Positions 16,366-25,199 are shown, counted from the stretch's first letter. The stretch is DNA of 49,811 nucleotides from CAZMVU01 sp964569295 (GCA_964569295.1 CAZMVU010000010.1:1-49811); one strand, 5' to 3'. Program-made: numbers and translations. The notes: a model not told the origin generated them from the letters alone.

Positions 16366-17670
16366 ATGTCAGATACCACACAAGCCGACATCATCATCGT
16401 GGGCAGCGGCCCGGGCGGCGCGACACTGGCGCGGGAACTGACGCGCCAGGGCAAGCGCGTGCTGCTGCTCGAACGGGGGCGTGACCACCGGCCCCGCGCC
16501 TGGTACGGCACCTACCCCGGCGCGTTGCTTTACAGTGACCGCGCGAGCCTCTTGTTCACACAGGAAGGGCTCAATATCGTGCGGCCGTTACTCGTTGGCG
16601 GCGCCACCAGCATGTTCTGCGGATGTGCCGCGCCGCCGCCGCCGTGGATGAAATCGCGTTACGGCATCAACCTCGATGCGGAAACCGCCGAAACCATGGC
16701 TGAGCTCGAGATCGCGCCACTCAGCGAGAACGAACGCGGCGCCGCCTCGACCCGAATCGCCGAGGCTGCCCAACGCCTGGGCTATCCCTGGGAACCGCAG
16801 GACAAGTTTATGCGCCCCGCCCGTGTGGCAAAGTTCGACTGCGGCGCCAAGTGCATGCTCGGCTGCCGCTGCGGCGCCAAGTGGAACGCGGGCGAGTGGG
16901 TGGACGAGGCCGTCGCCGCCGGCGCCACGCTCTGGACCCGTGCGCGCGTGGACCGGGTGCTGATTCGCGATGGCCGCTGCCTCGGCGTCGAAGGCAAGCG
17001 TGCGGGCCGGCAATTCGAGGCGAAGGCAGACGCGGTGGTGTTGTCCGCGGGCGGTATCGGTACACCGCGGATTCTCCAGGCCTCGGGTGTGAAGGGCGCG
17101 GGGGAGGGGATGACCATGGATACGACGGTTATGGTCTACGGGTTTTCGAAACGGCCGGGCATCGGCAAGGAACCGCCCATGACCTGGTCGTGGGAGAACG
17201 AAGCCGGGGGCTACATGCTCTCGACCCTCGCCGACCCGTGGCTCATGTATCCGCTCATCGCTGCGCGCAAGGGCGTCATGCCGCTGCTGCGCTGGACACG
17301 CTGGGGGCAGTTGCTGGGGATCATGATCAAGCTCAAGGACAACCTGTCCGGCGGCGTCTACCCCGATGGCCGTATCTCGAAGCCCATGGCCGGCGACGAC
17401 CAGGCGCGCATGGACGCTGCGGAGCAGGTCTGCCGCGCGATTCTCGGGGAGGCCGGCGCGGAACCGGACACGCTCTACATGACCCCGCAACGGGGCACCC
17501 ATCCGAGTGGTACGGTGCGCCTCGGTGAGTTGCTCGACAACGATCTGCGCACGGAGATTTCGGGCCTCTACGTGTGCGACGCATCCACCTTTCCCGAGGC
17601 CCTCGGCCGCCCGACCGTGCTCACCATTATCGGCCTCGCCAAGCGCCTCGCGCGAAAAACGCTCGCATAA
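16366..17670 (+). CDS. GMC-family FAD-dependent oxidoreductase
   Basis: GMC oxidoreductases oxidise alcohols or sugars with bound FAD. The 434-residue product has the N-terminal Rossmann motif GSGPGG (13-18), an FAD-binding ERGRDH end of strand 2, and a C-terminal GMC domain with GTHPSGT (H379 is the candidate catalytic base) and the FAD-contact block YVCDASTFPEALGRPT. The usual second catalytic residue (Asn of an NP motif) is replaced by Arg-Pro. A cysteine cluster C159, C163, C167, C169 sits where related GMC proteins carry CxxGC-type clusters, and its exact 12-base unit TGCGGCGCCAAG occurs twice (16840 and 16870). There is no signal peptide; the start at 16366 was chosen because it opens directly into the FAD fold. 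The substrate is unknown. Confidence 0.88.
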   Translation: MSDTTQADIIIVGSGPGGATLARELTRQGKRVLLLERGRDHRPRAWYGTYPGALLYSDRASLLFTQEGLNIVRPLLVGGATSMFCGCAAPPPPWMKSRYGINLDAETAETMAELEIAPLSENERGAASTRIAEAAQRLGYPWEPQDKFMRPARVAKFDCGAKCMLGCRCGAKWNAGEWVDEAVAAGATLWTRARVDRVLIRDGRCLGVEGKRAGRQFEAKADAVVLSAGGIGTPRILQASGVKGAGEGMTMDTTVMVYGFSKRPGIGKEPPMTWSWENEAGGYMLSTLADPWLMYPLIAARKGVMPLLRWTRWGQLLGIMIKLKDNLSGGVYPDGRISKPMAGDDQARMDAAEQVCRAILGEAGAEPDTLYMTPQRGTHPSGTVRLGELLDNDLRTEISGLYVCDASTFPEALGRPTVLTIIGLAKRLARKTLA

Positions 17671-17768
17671 GACGTGTTCTTGTTATCGTGCGCTGGGTCT
17701 ACGAACATGAGCCAAGCCTGCTGGCGCCATAGCCCGCAACTGGCCGGGAAGCAAGGTCGCAGCCGGTG

Positions 17769-17790
17769 CCGCTCGCGGGGACGCCCGCCC
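17769..17790. repeat. Dispersed 22-base repeat, second copy
   Basis: GCTCGCGGGGACGCCCGCCC plus TCCC matches the block at about 12360-12381 with two mismatches by eye. Both copies are intergenic and each has a CTGTCCC/CAGTCCCC-type motif within 50-170 bases. Confidence 0.4.
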
Positions 17791-17929
17791 TCCCTGTAGA
17801 CCAGAACCCGCCCTTTGTTGGCGCATCTGCCTGCCGGCTCAGGTAACGCATGGCCCTGGCGGTAGGACCGCGCGAGCGCATGGACTTCTTCATCTGCGCA
17901 CATCCGCGCCATCTGCGGTTACATGGCCG

Positions 17930-17960
17930 GGAAAATGGGGGCAGTCCCCGGGCTCGCAAT
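17930..17960. repeat. REP-like palindromic segment
   Basis: GGGGGCAGTCCCC is an imperfect palindrome preceded by CCGGGAAAAT. It resembles the GGGACAG...CTGTCCC type of sequence at 12406-12460, suggesting a second, degraded copy of the same kind of element. Confidence 0.3.
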
Positions 17961-18080
17961 AGCTGATCGGGGCGGCCGGCTCGCTTGGTTCTATTCCATT
18001 TTCCTTTGGGTAATGTGCTGAGTTTTGTTCAAACGCCCGCTTGGGGGGGAATGGGCCTGGCTTGCGCCATCCGCCTCGTT

Positions 18081-18109
18081 TTCAAATTCCTGATTGGGGG
18101 TGCTATGGT
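18081..18109 (+). promoter_or_regulatory. Probable promoter of the sialidase operon
   Basis: TTCAAA (18081-18086) and TATGGT (18104-18109) are 17 bases apart, and TGC directly before the -10 makes it an extended -10. The first gene starts 137 bases downstream, leaving a long leader. Confidence 0.4.
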
Positions 18110-18245
18110 AGATTGAAACTATGCGATACAAGTTCGACTTACGCGGTCCGTAGAAAAGCCAAAGAAGTTATCGTGTTTCACGAGGGGTTTTCCCGGTGGG
18201 GCCGCACGGATAATTTTTCGCAACAGATATGGAAGGAGTGACATT

Positions 18246-19367
18246 ATGCGTGGACTATTGCTAGCGGGACTGTGTATTGCCAGTATGACTTCCGGCATCG
18301 CCGCTTCGGCGGCGGAACTCATGCAGACGCCGGTGTTCACGGCGGGGGAGGAGGGCTACGACACCTACCGTATCCCGGCGGTTGTCTGCACGCCGGCGGG
18401 CACGCTGCTTGCCTTCTGCGAAGGGCGAAAGGATAACCGGCGTGACCATGGCGACATCGACCTGGTGCTCAAGCGCAGTGAGGACAACGGGGAGACATGG
18501 GGCCCGCTCGAACTGGTTTACGAGGAGGGCGGCACGGCGAAGATCACGATTGGTAATCCATGCCCTGTGGTCGATCAGGATACCGGCACCATCTGGCTGC
18601 CGTTCTGCCGCGACAACGACGACGTGCTGGTAACAAAAAGCACGGACGACGGCAAGACTTGGGCCGAGCCTGTGGACGTTACCGATTCGGTAAAGCCGGA
18701 AGGCTGGACCTGGTATGCGACGGGGCCGGGCGTGGGCATTCAGCTCGAGCGTGGACCGCATGCCGGCCGGCTGGTCATCCCATGCGATCACCGCGAGGAT
18801 GAGGATGATCGCTGGATGAAGAAGTCGCACTGCTTCTACAGTGACGACGGCGGTGAGACGTGGGAACTCGGCGATTCCGTGGCGAAATACACGGACGAAT
18901 GCCAGGCCGTACAGCTTGTCGATGGCCGGGTGCTCATCAACATGCGCAACTACTGGGAACGGGAAGGCGGCAAACCGGAACTCGGCGGTATGCGTGCCCT
19001 CGCCTGGAGCGACGACGGCGCGGCAACCTGGTCGGACCTCGAATTTGACGACGAACTGCCAGAACCCGTGTGCCAGGCGAGTTTCCTGCGCTACACGACC
19101 GAAGCGGAACACGACGCGAATCGCGTGCTGTTCTCGAATCCGGCGTCCTCGGAGAAGCGCGTCAAGATGACCGTGCGCATGAGCCGCGATGAGGGAGAGA
19201 CCTGGCCGGTCGCACGCACGCTGTACAAAGGCCCCTCGGCCTACTCGTGCCTTGTTGTGCTGCCTGACCTGCGCATGGGCTGTCTCTACGAGCGCGGCGC
19301 TAGGCACTCCTATGAAACGATTACTTTTGCCTGCTTTGATCGCGAGTGGCTCGAGGCGGCCGAGTGA
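18246..19367 (+). CDS. Exported exo-sialidase (BNR repeat)
   Basis: The 373-residue product begins with a signal peptide ending ASAAELM. It has the sialidase hallmarks: the RIP-type arginine R42 (TYRIP), EGRKD at 59-63 leading into the Asp loop RRDHGDID (D67), and five Asp boxes (SEDNGETW, STDDGKTW, SDDGGETW, SDDGAATW, SRDEGETW), as expected for a six-bladed propeller. A candidate catalytic Tyr sits in CLYERG near the C-terminus, and a Glu in TDECQ. It would cleave terminal sialic acid or a related sugar outside the cytoplasm (GH33-like); substrate not proven. AAGGAG sits 7 bases before the ATG. The next gene starts inside its stop codon. Confidence 0.9.
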   Translation: MRGLLLAGLCIASMTSGIAASAAELMQTPVFTAGEEGYDTYRIPAVVCTPAGTLLAFCEGRKDNRRDHGDIDLVLKRSEDNGETWGPLELVYEEGGTAKITIGNPCPVVDQDTGTIWLPFCRDNDDVLVTKSTDDGKTWAEPVDVTDSVKPEGWTWYATGPGVGIQLERGPHAGRLVIPCDHREDEDDRWMKKSHCFYSDDGGETWELGDSVAKYTDECQAVQLVDGRVLINMRNYWEREGGKPELGGMRALAWSDDGAATWSDLEFDDELPEPVCQASFLRYTTEAEHDANRVLFSNPASSEKRVKMTVRMSRDEGETWPVARTLYKGPSAYSCLVVLPDLRMGCLYERGARHSYETITFACFDREWLEAAE

Positions 19368-20464
19368 ACCGGCGCACCTTTCTCAGGGGGGCGGCCGCGG
19401 CTGCGGTGGGCGTGCGTGCCATGAGTGCGCCGGGGCAGCAGAAGGGCGGCCGCATGAAGGTGTTGCTCTGGTGTTGGGATGCGCGTATGACCTGGGACGA
19501 CGAACCGGGCAACATCGCCACGAAGATGGCCGCGGCGGAGCAGGCCTTTCCCTATTCCAAGCGCCCCGAGGCGTACCTGACCGGGTTCAGGCGGCTGGTG
19601 GACTACTGCGCGGAGACGGGCATCTGGGGAGTAATTGTCTGGGGCTTCCTGCGCGATGGTCATGGCGGTGTGGTTACGGCGCAAGACCTCTGCAAATACG
19701 CCCGCGACAAGGGCGTCGCCATTCTGCCGGGGGTTGGGCTGTGTGCGTATGGCGGCTACTACTTCGAGGGCGATCACGCGTTCAACCTGAACACGTACTT
19801 GCGCGGCCACCCGGACCGTGCGAGTACGGCCTGCGAGGAAGGCAGCGGCCGCGAGGTACACCCCGTGCTCGACCCGGCCCTGCCGGCGAACCAGGCGTGG
19901 TGGCGCGAAGGGCTTGAATGGATGCTCGATACCTTCGAGGTCGGCGGCGTCGATTTCGAGATGGGCGACTTCATGGTGAACCCGTCGGCGCGGGCGCAGG
20001 CGGCGCGGAAGGCGCTTGGCTTCGACACGAATGACAATGTTGAAGACACCGTCGTTGCAACGCAAGGGCTCATGAAGCGGGCCTTGGAGCTTATGCCGGA
20101 TGGTGTATTTGTCAATTCGACCTATCGTGGCTACCAGCAGGTACAGGATTTTCCGAGCATGCCCTATGTGGATGCCATGGCGCCAGAGGTCGTGTGGCAG
20201 TACACCCTGCGGCGCATGGTTACCCGGCCAGCCTTTCCAAAGGAGTTCATGGGCGCCCCGTCCCATCGGCAATACGGCTATCTCCACTGGTTCAATGCCT
20301 CGACAGGCACCATGGAAAAGGACTATACGGCGGAGATCGCGCGGGTGTTTCCCGGCTTGCAAAAACTCGGGTTCGATTTTGCCGGTACCTACGGCGAGGT
20401 GAGCGCCGTCGATAACCCTCTGGCCGACGCCAACTACCGTGCACAGGTTGCAGCGGCGGAGTAG
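19364..20464 (+). CDS. Tat-exported TIM-barrel-like protein
   Basis: This 366-residue product starts at a GTG that overlaps the sialidase stop (GTGA), so it is translationally coupled. Its N-terminus NRRTFLRGAAAAAV is a twin-arginine signal. The mature part alternates strand and helix like a TIM barrel (VLLWCWDARMTW, GVIVWGFLRDG, GVDFEMGDFMV, YGYLHWFNAS, FDFAGTYGE). Acidic residues at the ends of predicted strands (the E and D in DFEMGDF) would suit a glycoside hydrolase, but I do not recognise the family. Co-expression with a sialidase suggests action on the same glycan, which is an inference. Confidence 0.8.
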   Translation: MNRRTFLRGAAAAAVGVRAMSAPGQQKGGRMKVLLWCWDARMTWDDEPGNIATKMAAAEQAFPYSKRPEAYLTGFRRLVDYCAETGIWGVIVWGFLRDGHGGVVTAQDLCKYARDKGVAILPGVGLCAYGGYYFEGDHAFNLNTYLRGHPDRASTACEEGSGREVHPVLDPALPANQAWWREGLEWMLDTFEVGGVDFEMGDFMVNPSARAQAARKALGFDTNDNVEDTVVATQGLMKRALELMPDGVFVNSTYRGYQQVQDFPSMPYVDAMAPEVVWQYTLRRMVTRPAFPKEFMGAPSHRQYGYLHWFNASTGTMEKDYTAEIARVFPGLQKLGFDFAGTYGEVSAVDNPLADANYRAQVAAAE

Positions 20465-20489
20465 GACGTTAAAGGGAGCCCGGGATTAA

Positions 20490-20518
20490 TTGTGCGGCGG
20501 GCTATGTTTTCTGATAAT
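20490..20518 (+). promoter_or_regulatory. Probable promoter of the PLC-like gene
   Basis: TTGTGC (20490-20495) and GATAAT (20513-20518) are separated by 17 bases, about 90 bases upstream of the start at 20610. An AGCCCG/CGGGCT inverted repeat (20477-20482 and 20498-20503) overlaps it and could be the end of the preceding transcript. Confidence 0.45.
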
Positions 20519-20609
20519 CTCCGTCGCGGGGTATCATGGATGGCACGATGCGGATTGTGCTGTGAACGCAGCCAAACCTGACTTTTTCAGCAGAGAGGAG
20601 TACGCAATC

Positions 20610-21989
20610 ATGCGCAATAGAGTCCGATTCATTGCTTCACTCATGTGCGGACTGGCACTGTTGGCGCCCTTCGCGGCTGGTTGGGAGCATCACCCGCTGA
20701 TTACGGAACCCATCCTCTCAACGATGCCGGAGGTAGCCGGTGCCGCGCCGGTGGCGGCGGTGCCGTTGGAAGACTTTCTCCTTGCACATGAAGCTGAATT
20801 GGCGGAGTTGCTGGCGGAAGAAGAGGCATGGGCGCGCAGCATGTGGCGTTTTTATGCCCCGCGCCCGGAAGAGCTGGCCTTCGAAGCCACGGGCAACGAA
20901 GCGGATGTGCGGGCGCGGTTTTTCAGGGCGATCCGCATCAATCCAAATATGAAAACGCCCCTCTATGTAAGTGCCTTGGCGGCCAACAGCACCCCCGAGA
21001 CCCCGCTCGAGCCGAGTGAGGTCACCCTCCACGACCAAAGCGATTATCTTTCGGTTTTCAATTTCGAGGCGCTGCAATCCGGCGAGCGGGTCGCGCCTTT
21101 GGACGTGGTTGCAACAGCGAGCAATGAGCCGGATTACGGCATGGATACCGGCTTGTACGAAAACAACGACACGGCGTTCGGCCAGGATTATGGCTTTGGC
21201 GCCCAGCCTTTTGGCAATGCCGCGCTCGACTACGGCACCCAGGCGCCGTTTCACATGGGCTTCTACCACGAATCGTGGATAGTTTTCTTCTTTGCACCGT
21301 TTCTGAAGGAGTGTTACCCGGAGCACCGGATTCACCTGTACAAAGCGCTGTCTCAATTTGCGTTCGACCAGGGCGAGGATTACTGGGGCTGGCGGTTCAT
21401 GGGTTGGGGCTTACACTATGTGGCGGACCTCTCGATGCCCTACCATACAACCGCGCTTCCCGGCTATACCCCAGGCCGTATGCTGTGGGTGTACTTCCTC
21501 GACATTCTTGGCTGGCCGCAGGCGAAGGACAACGCCGTCCAGCTTTCCTCGAACCGGCACATGGCGCTCGAGCGCTACCAGGGAACCACAATGGCGGCAG
21601 CCTGGGCCCGTGGGGACATGCAAACGCCGCCCCTCGCGGTTTTGTTCGAGGAAACGGGGAGGCCCGCCTACTCGAACGACTTTCCGCGAAAACGGATTGC
21701 CGCCACCTCGCACGCCATGTCCGCCCGAGCCGATGCACTCATCGTGCGCCTGATGCCCAGCCAATTCGTGAACGATCCGTCCGTGGAACTCAGCGAGGTT
21801 CCTGCGGTTGACCAGATTGCCGCGCGAGTGGAAAGTGCGCACGGCGCCGCGGGATTGGAAGAAATCGACCGGTTGCTGGCAGACGCGCTCGAAGGCTTCG
21901 CCGTGTATGGGCGCAGCTACGCGCGGGGCATCCTCGTCAACACCGAGGTGAAGGCGCAATCCACCCGGCGCGTACGCGCCCGGAAATGA
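20610..21989 (+). CDS. Exported zinc phospholipase C/P1-nuclease-like protein
   Basis: The 459-residue product has a signal peptide whose predicted cleavage (AAG before W25) leaves tryptophan as the first mature residue, followed by EHH. Zinc-dependent phospholipases C and S1/P1 nucleases use exactly such an N-terminal Trp as a zinc ligand. Further in, H269-x3-D273-x5-H279 and H317-x3-E321 reproduce the spacing of the zinc-PLC signature (H126-x3-D130-x5-H136 and H148-x3-E152 in the clostridial alpha-toxin). H215, H220 and D207 are candidates for the remaining ligands. The protein is longer than typical PLC (about 250-400 residues), with an inserted acidic region at about 50-200. It would act in the periplasm or outside. 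GAGAGGAG precedes the ATG; upstream in-frame codons are not used because they would bury the signal peptide. Confidence 0.8.
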   Translation: MRNRVRFIASLMCGLALLAPFAAGWEHHPLITEPILSTMPEVAGAAPVAAVPLEDFLLAHEAELAELLAEEEAWARSMWRFYAPRPEELAFEATGNEADVRARFFRAIRINPNMKTPLYVSALAANSTPETPLEPSEVTLHDQSDYLSVFNFEALQSGERVAPLDVVATASNEPDYGMDTGLYENNDTAFGQDYGFGAQPFGNAALDYGTQAPFHMGFYHESWIVFFFAPFLKECYPEHRIHLYKALSQFAFDQGEDYWGWRFMGWGLHYVADLSMPYHTTALPGYTPGRMLWVYFLDILGWPQAKDNAVQLSSNRHMALERYQGTTMAAAWARGDMQTPPLAVLFEETGRPAYSNDFPRKRIAATSHAMSARADALIVRLMPSQFVNDPSVELSEVPAVDQIAARVESAHGAAGLEEIDRLLADALEGFAVYGRSYARGILVNTEVKAQSTRRVRARK

Positions 21990-22046
21990 GGCTTTTAACG
22001 GGTATTGCGCGCCCGCATGCCGGCCATGTTGGCCGTGGAACTGAAT

Positions 22047-22898
22047 TCACGTGCCGTCTGCCTCCGCGAACAGATACGATACGAGCTTGTCGGCCTCGGC
22101 AAAATCGGGGATGAGGATATCGGCGCCGGCCTTGGTGAGGCGCGCCCGTTTTTCGTCATTCCAGCCGTGGCCGCGCTTTTCATCTGAACACACGCCGATG
22201 GCGATTCCGCCGGCGTCTTTTACATTGCGGATTTCCACGGGGCCATCCCCGAGCGCCATGACCTCTGCGCCGTGCAGATCGTGCTCGGCAAAAAGTTCTT
22301 CCAGTACCTTTTCTTTCGAATAGTCTTCGATGCTGCCTATGGCGCCCCAGATTTCCTCGAAGTACGGCGCCACGCCGATCTTGTTCGCCTCATTCACGAC
22401 ATCGTGCCGATCGGTCCCGCTGAACACATACATATGCACGCCGCGCGCTTTCAGCAGGTCGAGCATATGGAGTGCACCGCGCACGATGACATCGTCACGT
22501 GCGGCTTCGCCGGCCTCGAGCTGCGCGATCCGCGCGCGTACAGGGACCATGAGCCGGTCGTTGTAGACCTCCTTATACCCCTTCGCATCCTTGATCTGGT
22601 CTTCCGGCACGAGCCCGTGTGCACGCACCATCTCGACGAGGCGTTCCATCTGCAGGATGGTTTGGATGCCGGTGGTCTCGTCAATCATCTCATGCACTTC
22701 ACGCGCAATCTCGGGGGTGGGTTTCGTGTCCCCGCAAATCATCTCGATGCACACCGGCGCCATGATCTCCTGCCACCCCTCGCGCAACAGGCTGATGGTT
22801 CCATCGAAATCGAACAGCGCATGGCGAATACGGCCGCGCTCGATGTCGTGAATGATTTCAATCTGTGTCTCCGGCAGGCGGGTTCCCTCGGTGCGCAT
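22047..22898 (-). CDS. HAD-superfamily phosphatase
   Basis: The 283-residue product has the HAD motif I ALFDFDGT (D30, D32, T34), motif II FSGTD in the middle, and a C-terminal motif III/IV region (KEKVLEEL, ALGDGPVEIRNVKDAGG). The cap domain is inserted after motif I, as in phosphoglycolate-phosphatase-type enzymes. There is no signal peptide, so it acts in the cytoplasm on an unknown phosphoester. The start has AGGAG on the minus strand. It follows apt in the same direction by 53 bases, so a shared transcript is possible. Confidence 0.88.
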   Translation of the reverse strand: MRTEGTRLPETQIEIIHDIERGRIRHALFDFDGTISLLREGWQEIMAPVCIEMICGDTKPTPEIAREVHEMIDETTGIQTILQMERLVEMVRAHGLVPEDQIKDAKGYKEVYNDRLMVPVRARIAQLEAGEAARDDVIVRGALHMLDLLKARGVHMYVFSGTDRHDVVNEANKIGVAPYFEEIWGAIGSIEDYSKEKVLEELFAEHDLHGAEVMALGDGPVEIRNVKDAGGIAIGVCSDEKRGHGWNDEKRARLTKAGADILIPDFAEADKLVSYLFAEADGT

Positions 22899-22951
22899 TA
22901 CGTGTTACTCCTGTGGGGTGTTCGTTTGAAGCGGGTGGTGGGGAGCGCCAG

Positions 22952-23473
22952 TCAGTCGACCATGAACTCGATAAGGCTGTGAACCGTGTAGCCGGTCAGG
23001 GCTGTGCGGCCTTTGAGGGGCGGCAGTTCGACAACAAAGGCGATCTCTTCCACCGTGGCCCCGAGGCGCTCGACCAGCCGGACCACGGCCGCCATGGTCC
23101 CGCCTGTCGCGAGCAGGTCGTCAACGAGCAGCACGCGCTGCCCCGGCTTCAAGGCATCGGCGTGAATTTCGACGGAGTCCGCGCCGTACTCGAGCTGAAA
23201 AGTTTCCGAGATGGTCTCTGCCGGCAGCTTGCCCTTCTTCCGGGCGAGTACCAGGGGTATGCTCATGGCATAGGCCAGTGCCCCGGCGAAGACAAAACCG
23301 CGTGCGTCCATGCCGACGATAGCATGGATGCCGCGCTGCGCGTAGCGTTCCCGCCAGCCGTCGATGATAGCACGGAAGGCTTCCGGTTCGAGCAGGAGCG
23401 TGCTTATGTCCTTGAACTGAATGCCCGGCTTCGGGAAGTCCGGCACATTGCGAATGAGGGTGGCCAGGTCCAT
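22952..23473 (-). CDS. apt: Adenine phosphoribosyltransferase
   Basis: Apt salvages adenine to AMP using PRPP. The 173-residue product has the N-terminal FPKPGIQFKDIST block, the hood segment ARGFVFAGALAYAM and the PRPP loop LLVDDLLATGGTM (about 116-127), all at positions usual for Apt. The start at 23473 has a GGAGG ribosome site on the minus strand; longer in-frame extensions run into the divergent promoter region. It is the first gene of a pair with the HAD phosphatase. Confidence 0.95.
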   Translation of the reverse strand: MDLATLIRNVPDFPKPGIQFKDISTLLLEPEAFRAIIDGWRERYAQRGIHAIVGMDARGFVFAGALAYAMSIPLVLARKKGKLPAETISETFQLEYGADSVEIHADALKPGQRVLLVDDLLATGGTMAAVVRLVERLGATVEEIAFVVELPPLKGRTALTGYTVHSLIEFMVD

Positions 23474-23627
23474 GGTATTTCCTCCAGTATGGGCCGCATA
23501 TTGTGTGCAATAGGCGGACATGGATGCAAGGCAACAGGTGGATAACGGATGGCGGCCCAGCGGCGGCATGCGTGTTGAGGCGTCTGGTTTTGTTATAATG
23601 AAGCGGAAAAACAAGCAGGAGGTAACA

Positions 23628-25085
23628 ATGAAGTTGTCCGTACGGAATCTCGTGGTATGTTTGAGCGTTGGGTTGGCGGTGGTGGTGTGCCTTTCGCCCG
23701 TGGTAAGCAATGCGGCGGAAGCGGACACGCCGGTGTTCCGGGCGGGGGCGGCAGTGAGCAACATTACGCCGCCACTGGGCTCGGAGATTGTCGGCAACTG
23801 GGGAAAGCCGTTGGCAACCCATATCCATGATGAACTGCATGTGCGCTGTCTCGTCCTGGACGACGGTGAACGGCGGCTGGCCCTCGCCGTCTGCGACAAC
23901 CTGTCCATTGATCGGGAGGTATACGATCAGGCCAAGAAACGGCTTGAGGAGAAGACCGGTATTGCCCCCGCGCACATGCTCATGTCGTCGGTCCATACGC
24001 ACTCGGGGCCGTCCGCGCGGCAGCGGCCCAGCCTTACCCCTTATGACGACCTCACCGAGTACCAGCAATTTGTGGCGGACCGTATTGTCGACGGGGTGCA
24101 GTGCGCCATCAACAATCTCGAACCCGCCCAAGTTGGGTGGGGCAGCGGCGAGGAACCGGACCAGGTTTTCAACCGGCGTTGGCACATGGACGATCCCAGC
24201 CTCATGGTGAGCCCTTATGGCGACCAGGACCAGGTGCGCATGAATCCTCCGAGGGGACACGAGGCCCTGGTGAAGCCGGCAGGCCCCACCGACCCCGAGA
24301 TCGTGTTCTTGACCGTGCGGTCCGTGGATGGACGCCCCATCGCACTTCTGGCGAATTACTCGCTGCATTACGTGGGCGGCGTGCCCCGTGGGCACATTTC
24401 CGCGGACTATTTTGCCGTTTTCGCTGATCGGATTCAGGAACTGCTGGACGCCGACCGCCTCGATCCGCCTTTCGTGGGCATCTTGTCCAATGGCACGAGC
24501 GGTGACATTAACAACATCAATTTCCGCGAGCCCCGGCCAAAGCGCGAACCCTACGAGCAAATACACCGCGTTGCCAACAGTGTGGCGGGCGAGGTCTACC
24601 GTGCCATCCAGACGGTCGCGTATCATGACTACGTGAAACTCGGTGGCCGCATGACCGCGCTTTCCCTGGACGTCCGGAAGCCGGATGAGGCCACGCGCGA
24701 ATGGGCGCATGACATTCTCGAGAAGCCGGAAGACGAGGTCGACAGGAAAGCGCGTATTTACGCGAACCGCGCGCTGGCGCTTCACGAAAGCCCGGACCAG
24801 GTGGATATCTGGGTGCAGGCGCTGCGTATTGGCGAGGTAGGCATTGCGGGTATTCCGTTCGAGGTCTTCGCGGAAACGGGACTGCGCATCAAAGAGGAAA
24901 GCCCGTTGCCGGTGGCGTTCACAATCTCGTTTGCCAATGGAGGCTACGGGTACCTGCCCACCCCCGCACAACACGCATTGGGTGGTTATGAGGCTTGGCT
25001 GGGCTCAAACAGGGTGGAGGAGAACTCCGAGCCGGCCATTGTCGACACGCTGCTTGAACAGCTCGGCGAGCTCGCGGAGGAATAG
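23628..25085 (+). CDS. Exported neutral-ceramidase-like hydrolase
   Basis: The 485-residue product has a signal peptide (long hydrophobic segment, cleavage near SNAAEA). The mature N-terminus reads FRAGAAVSNITPPLGSEIVG and contains HTHSGP (123-128), both typical of the N-terminal domain of neutral/alkaline ceramidases, which bind zinc and cleave the amide bond of ceramides. Further conserved pieces are D90 (VCDN), ANYSLHYVGG and NGTSGDINNI. Bacterial members also include proteins of unknown substrate, so ceramide itself is not assured. AGGAGG lies 6 bases before ATG 23628. A TATAAT at 23594-23599 has no good -35. Confidence 0.85.
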   Translation: MKLSVRNLVVCLSVGLAVVVCLSPVVSNAAEADTPVFRAGAAVSNITPPLGSEIVGNWGKPLATHIHDELHVRCLVLDDGERRLALAVCDNLSIDREVYDQAKKRLEEKTGIAPAHMLMSSVHTHSGPSARQRPSLTPYDDLTEYQQFVADRIVDGVQCAINNLEPAQVGWGSGEEPDQVFNRRWHMDDPSLMVSPYGDQDQVRMNPPRGHEALVKPAGPTDPEIVFLTVRSVDGRPIALLANYSLHYVGGVPRGHISADYFAVFADRIQELLDADRLDPPFVGILSNGTSGDINNINFREPRPKREPYEQIHRVANSVAGEVYRAIQTVAYHDYVKLGGRMTALSLDVRKPDEATREWAHDILEKPEDEVDRKARIYANRALALHESPDQVDIWVQALRIGEVGIAGIPFEVFAETGLRIKEESPLPVAFTISFANGGYGYLPTPAQHALGGYEAWLGSNRVEENSEPAIVDTLLEQLGELAEE

Positions 25086-25101
25086 CCCCCGGCCAGCGGG
25101 T

Positions 25102-25130
25102 CCGTCCATGTTTTTTTCAACGCTGGACGG
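25102..25130. other. Hairpin between ceramidase-like and LRAT-like genes
   Basis: CCGTCCA (25102-25108) and TGGACGG (25124-25130) form a perfect 7-base stem around a 15-base loop that contains seven T. There is no T tract after the stem, so a conventional terminator is unlikely. Confidence 0.3.
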
Positions 25131-25199
25131 GTCACATAGGCGACACGCTGGGGGCGGACCGCGTCGAAGAGGGCGCATTGCCGGTATAAGGAGTATGCC

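Larger units (their letters stand above)
17671..18245. other. 575-base intergenic gap with repeats
   Basis: No gene is evident. It contains a second copy of the GCTCGCGGG-ACGC-CGCCCTCCC block (about 17769-17790), a REP-like palindromic segment (17930-17960) and a probable promoter (18081-18109) for the sialidase. The sequence 17880-17920 contains several CATCTGCG-like units. Confidence 0.45.

Noticed and set aside
23575..23599. TTGAGG and TATAAT in front of the ceramidase-like gene
   Set aside because: Only 13 bases separate the two hexamers, too few for a sigma-70 promoter; the -10 may act with an unseen -35.
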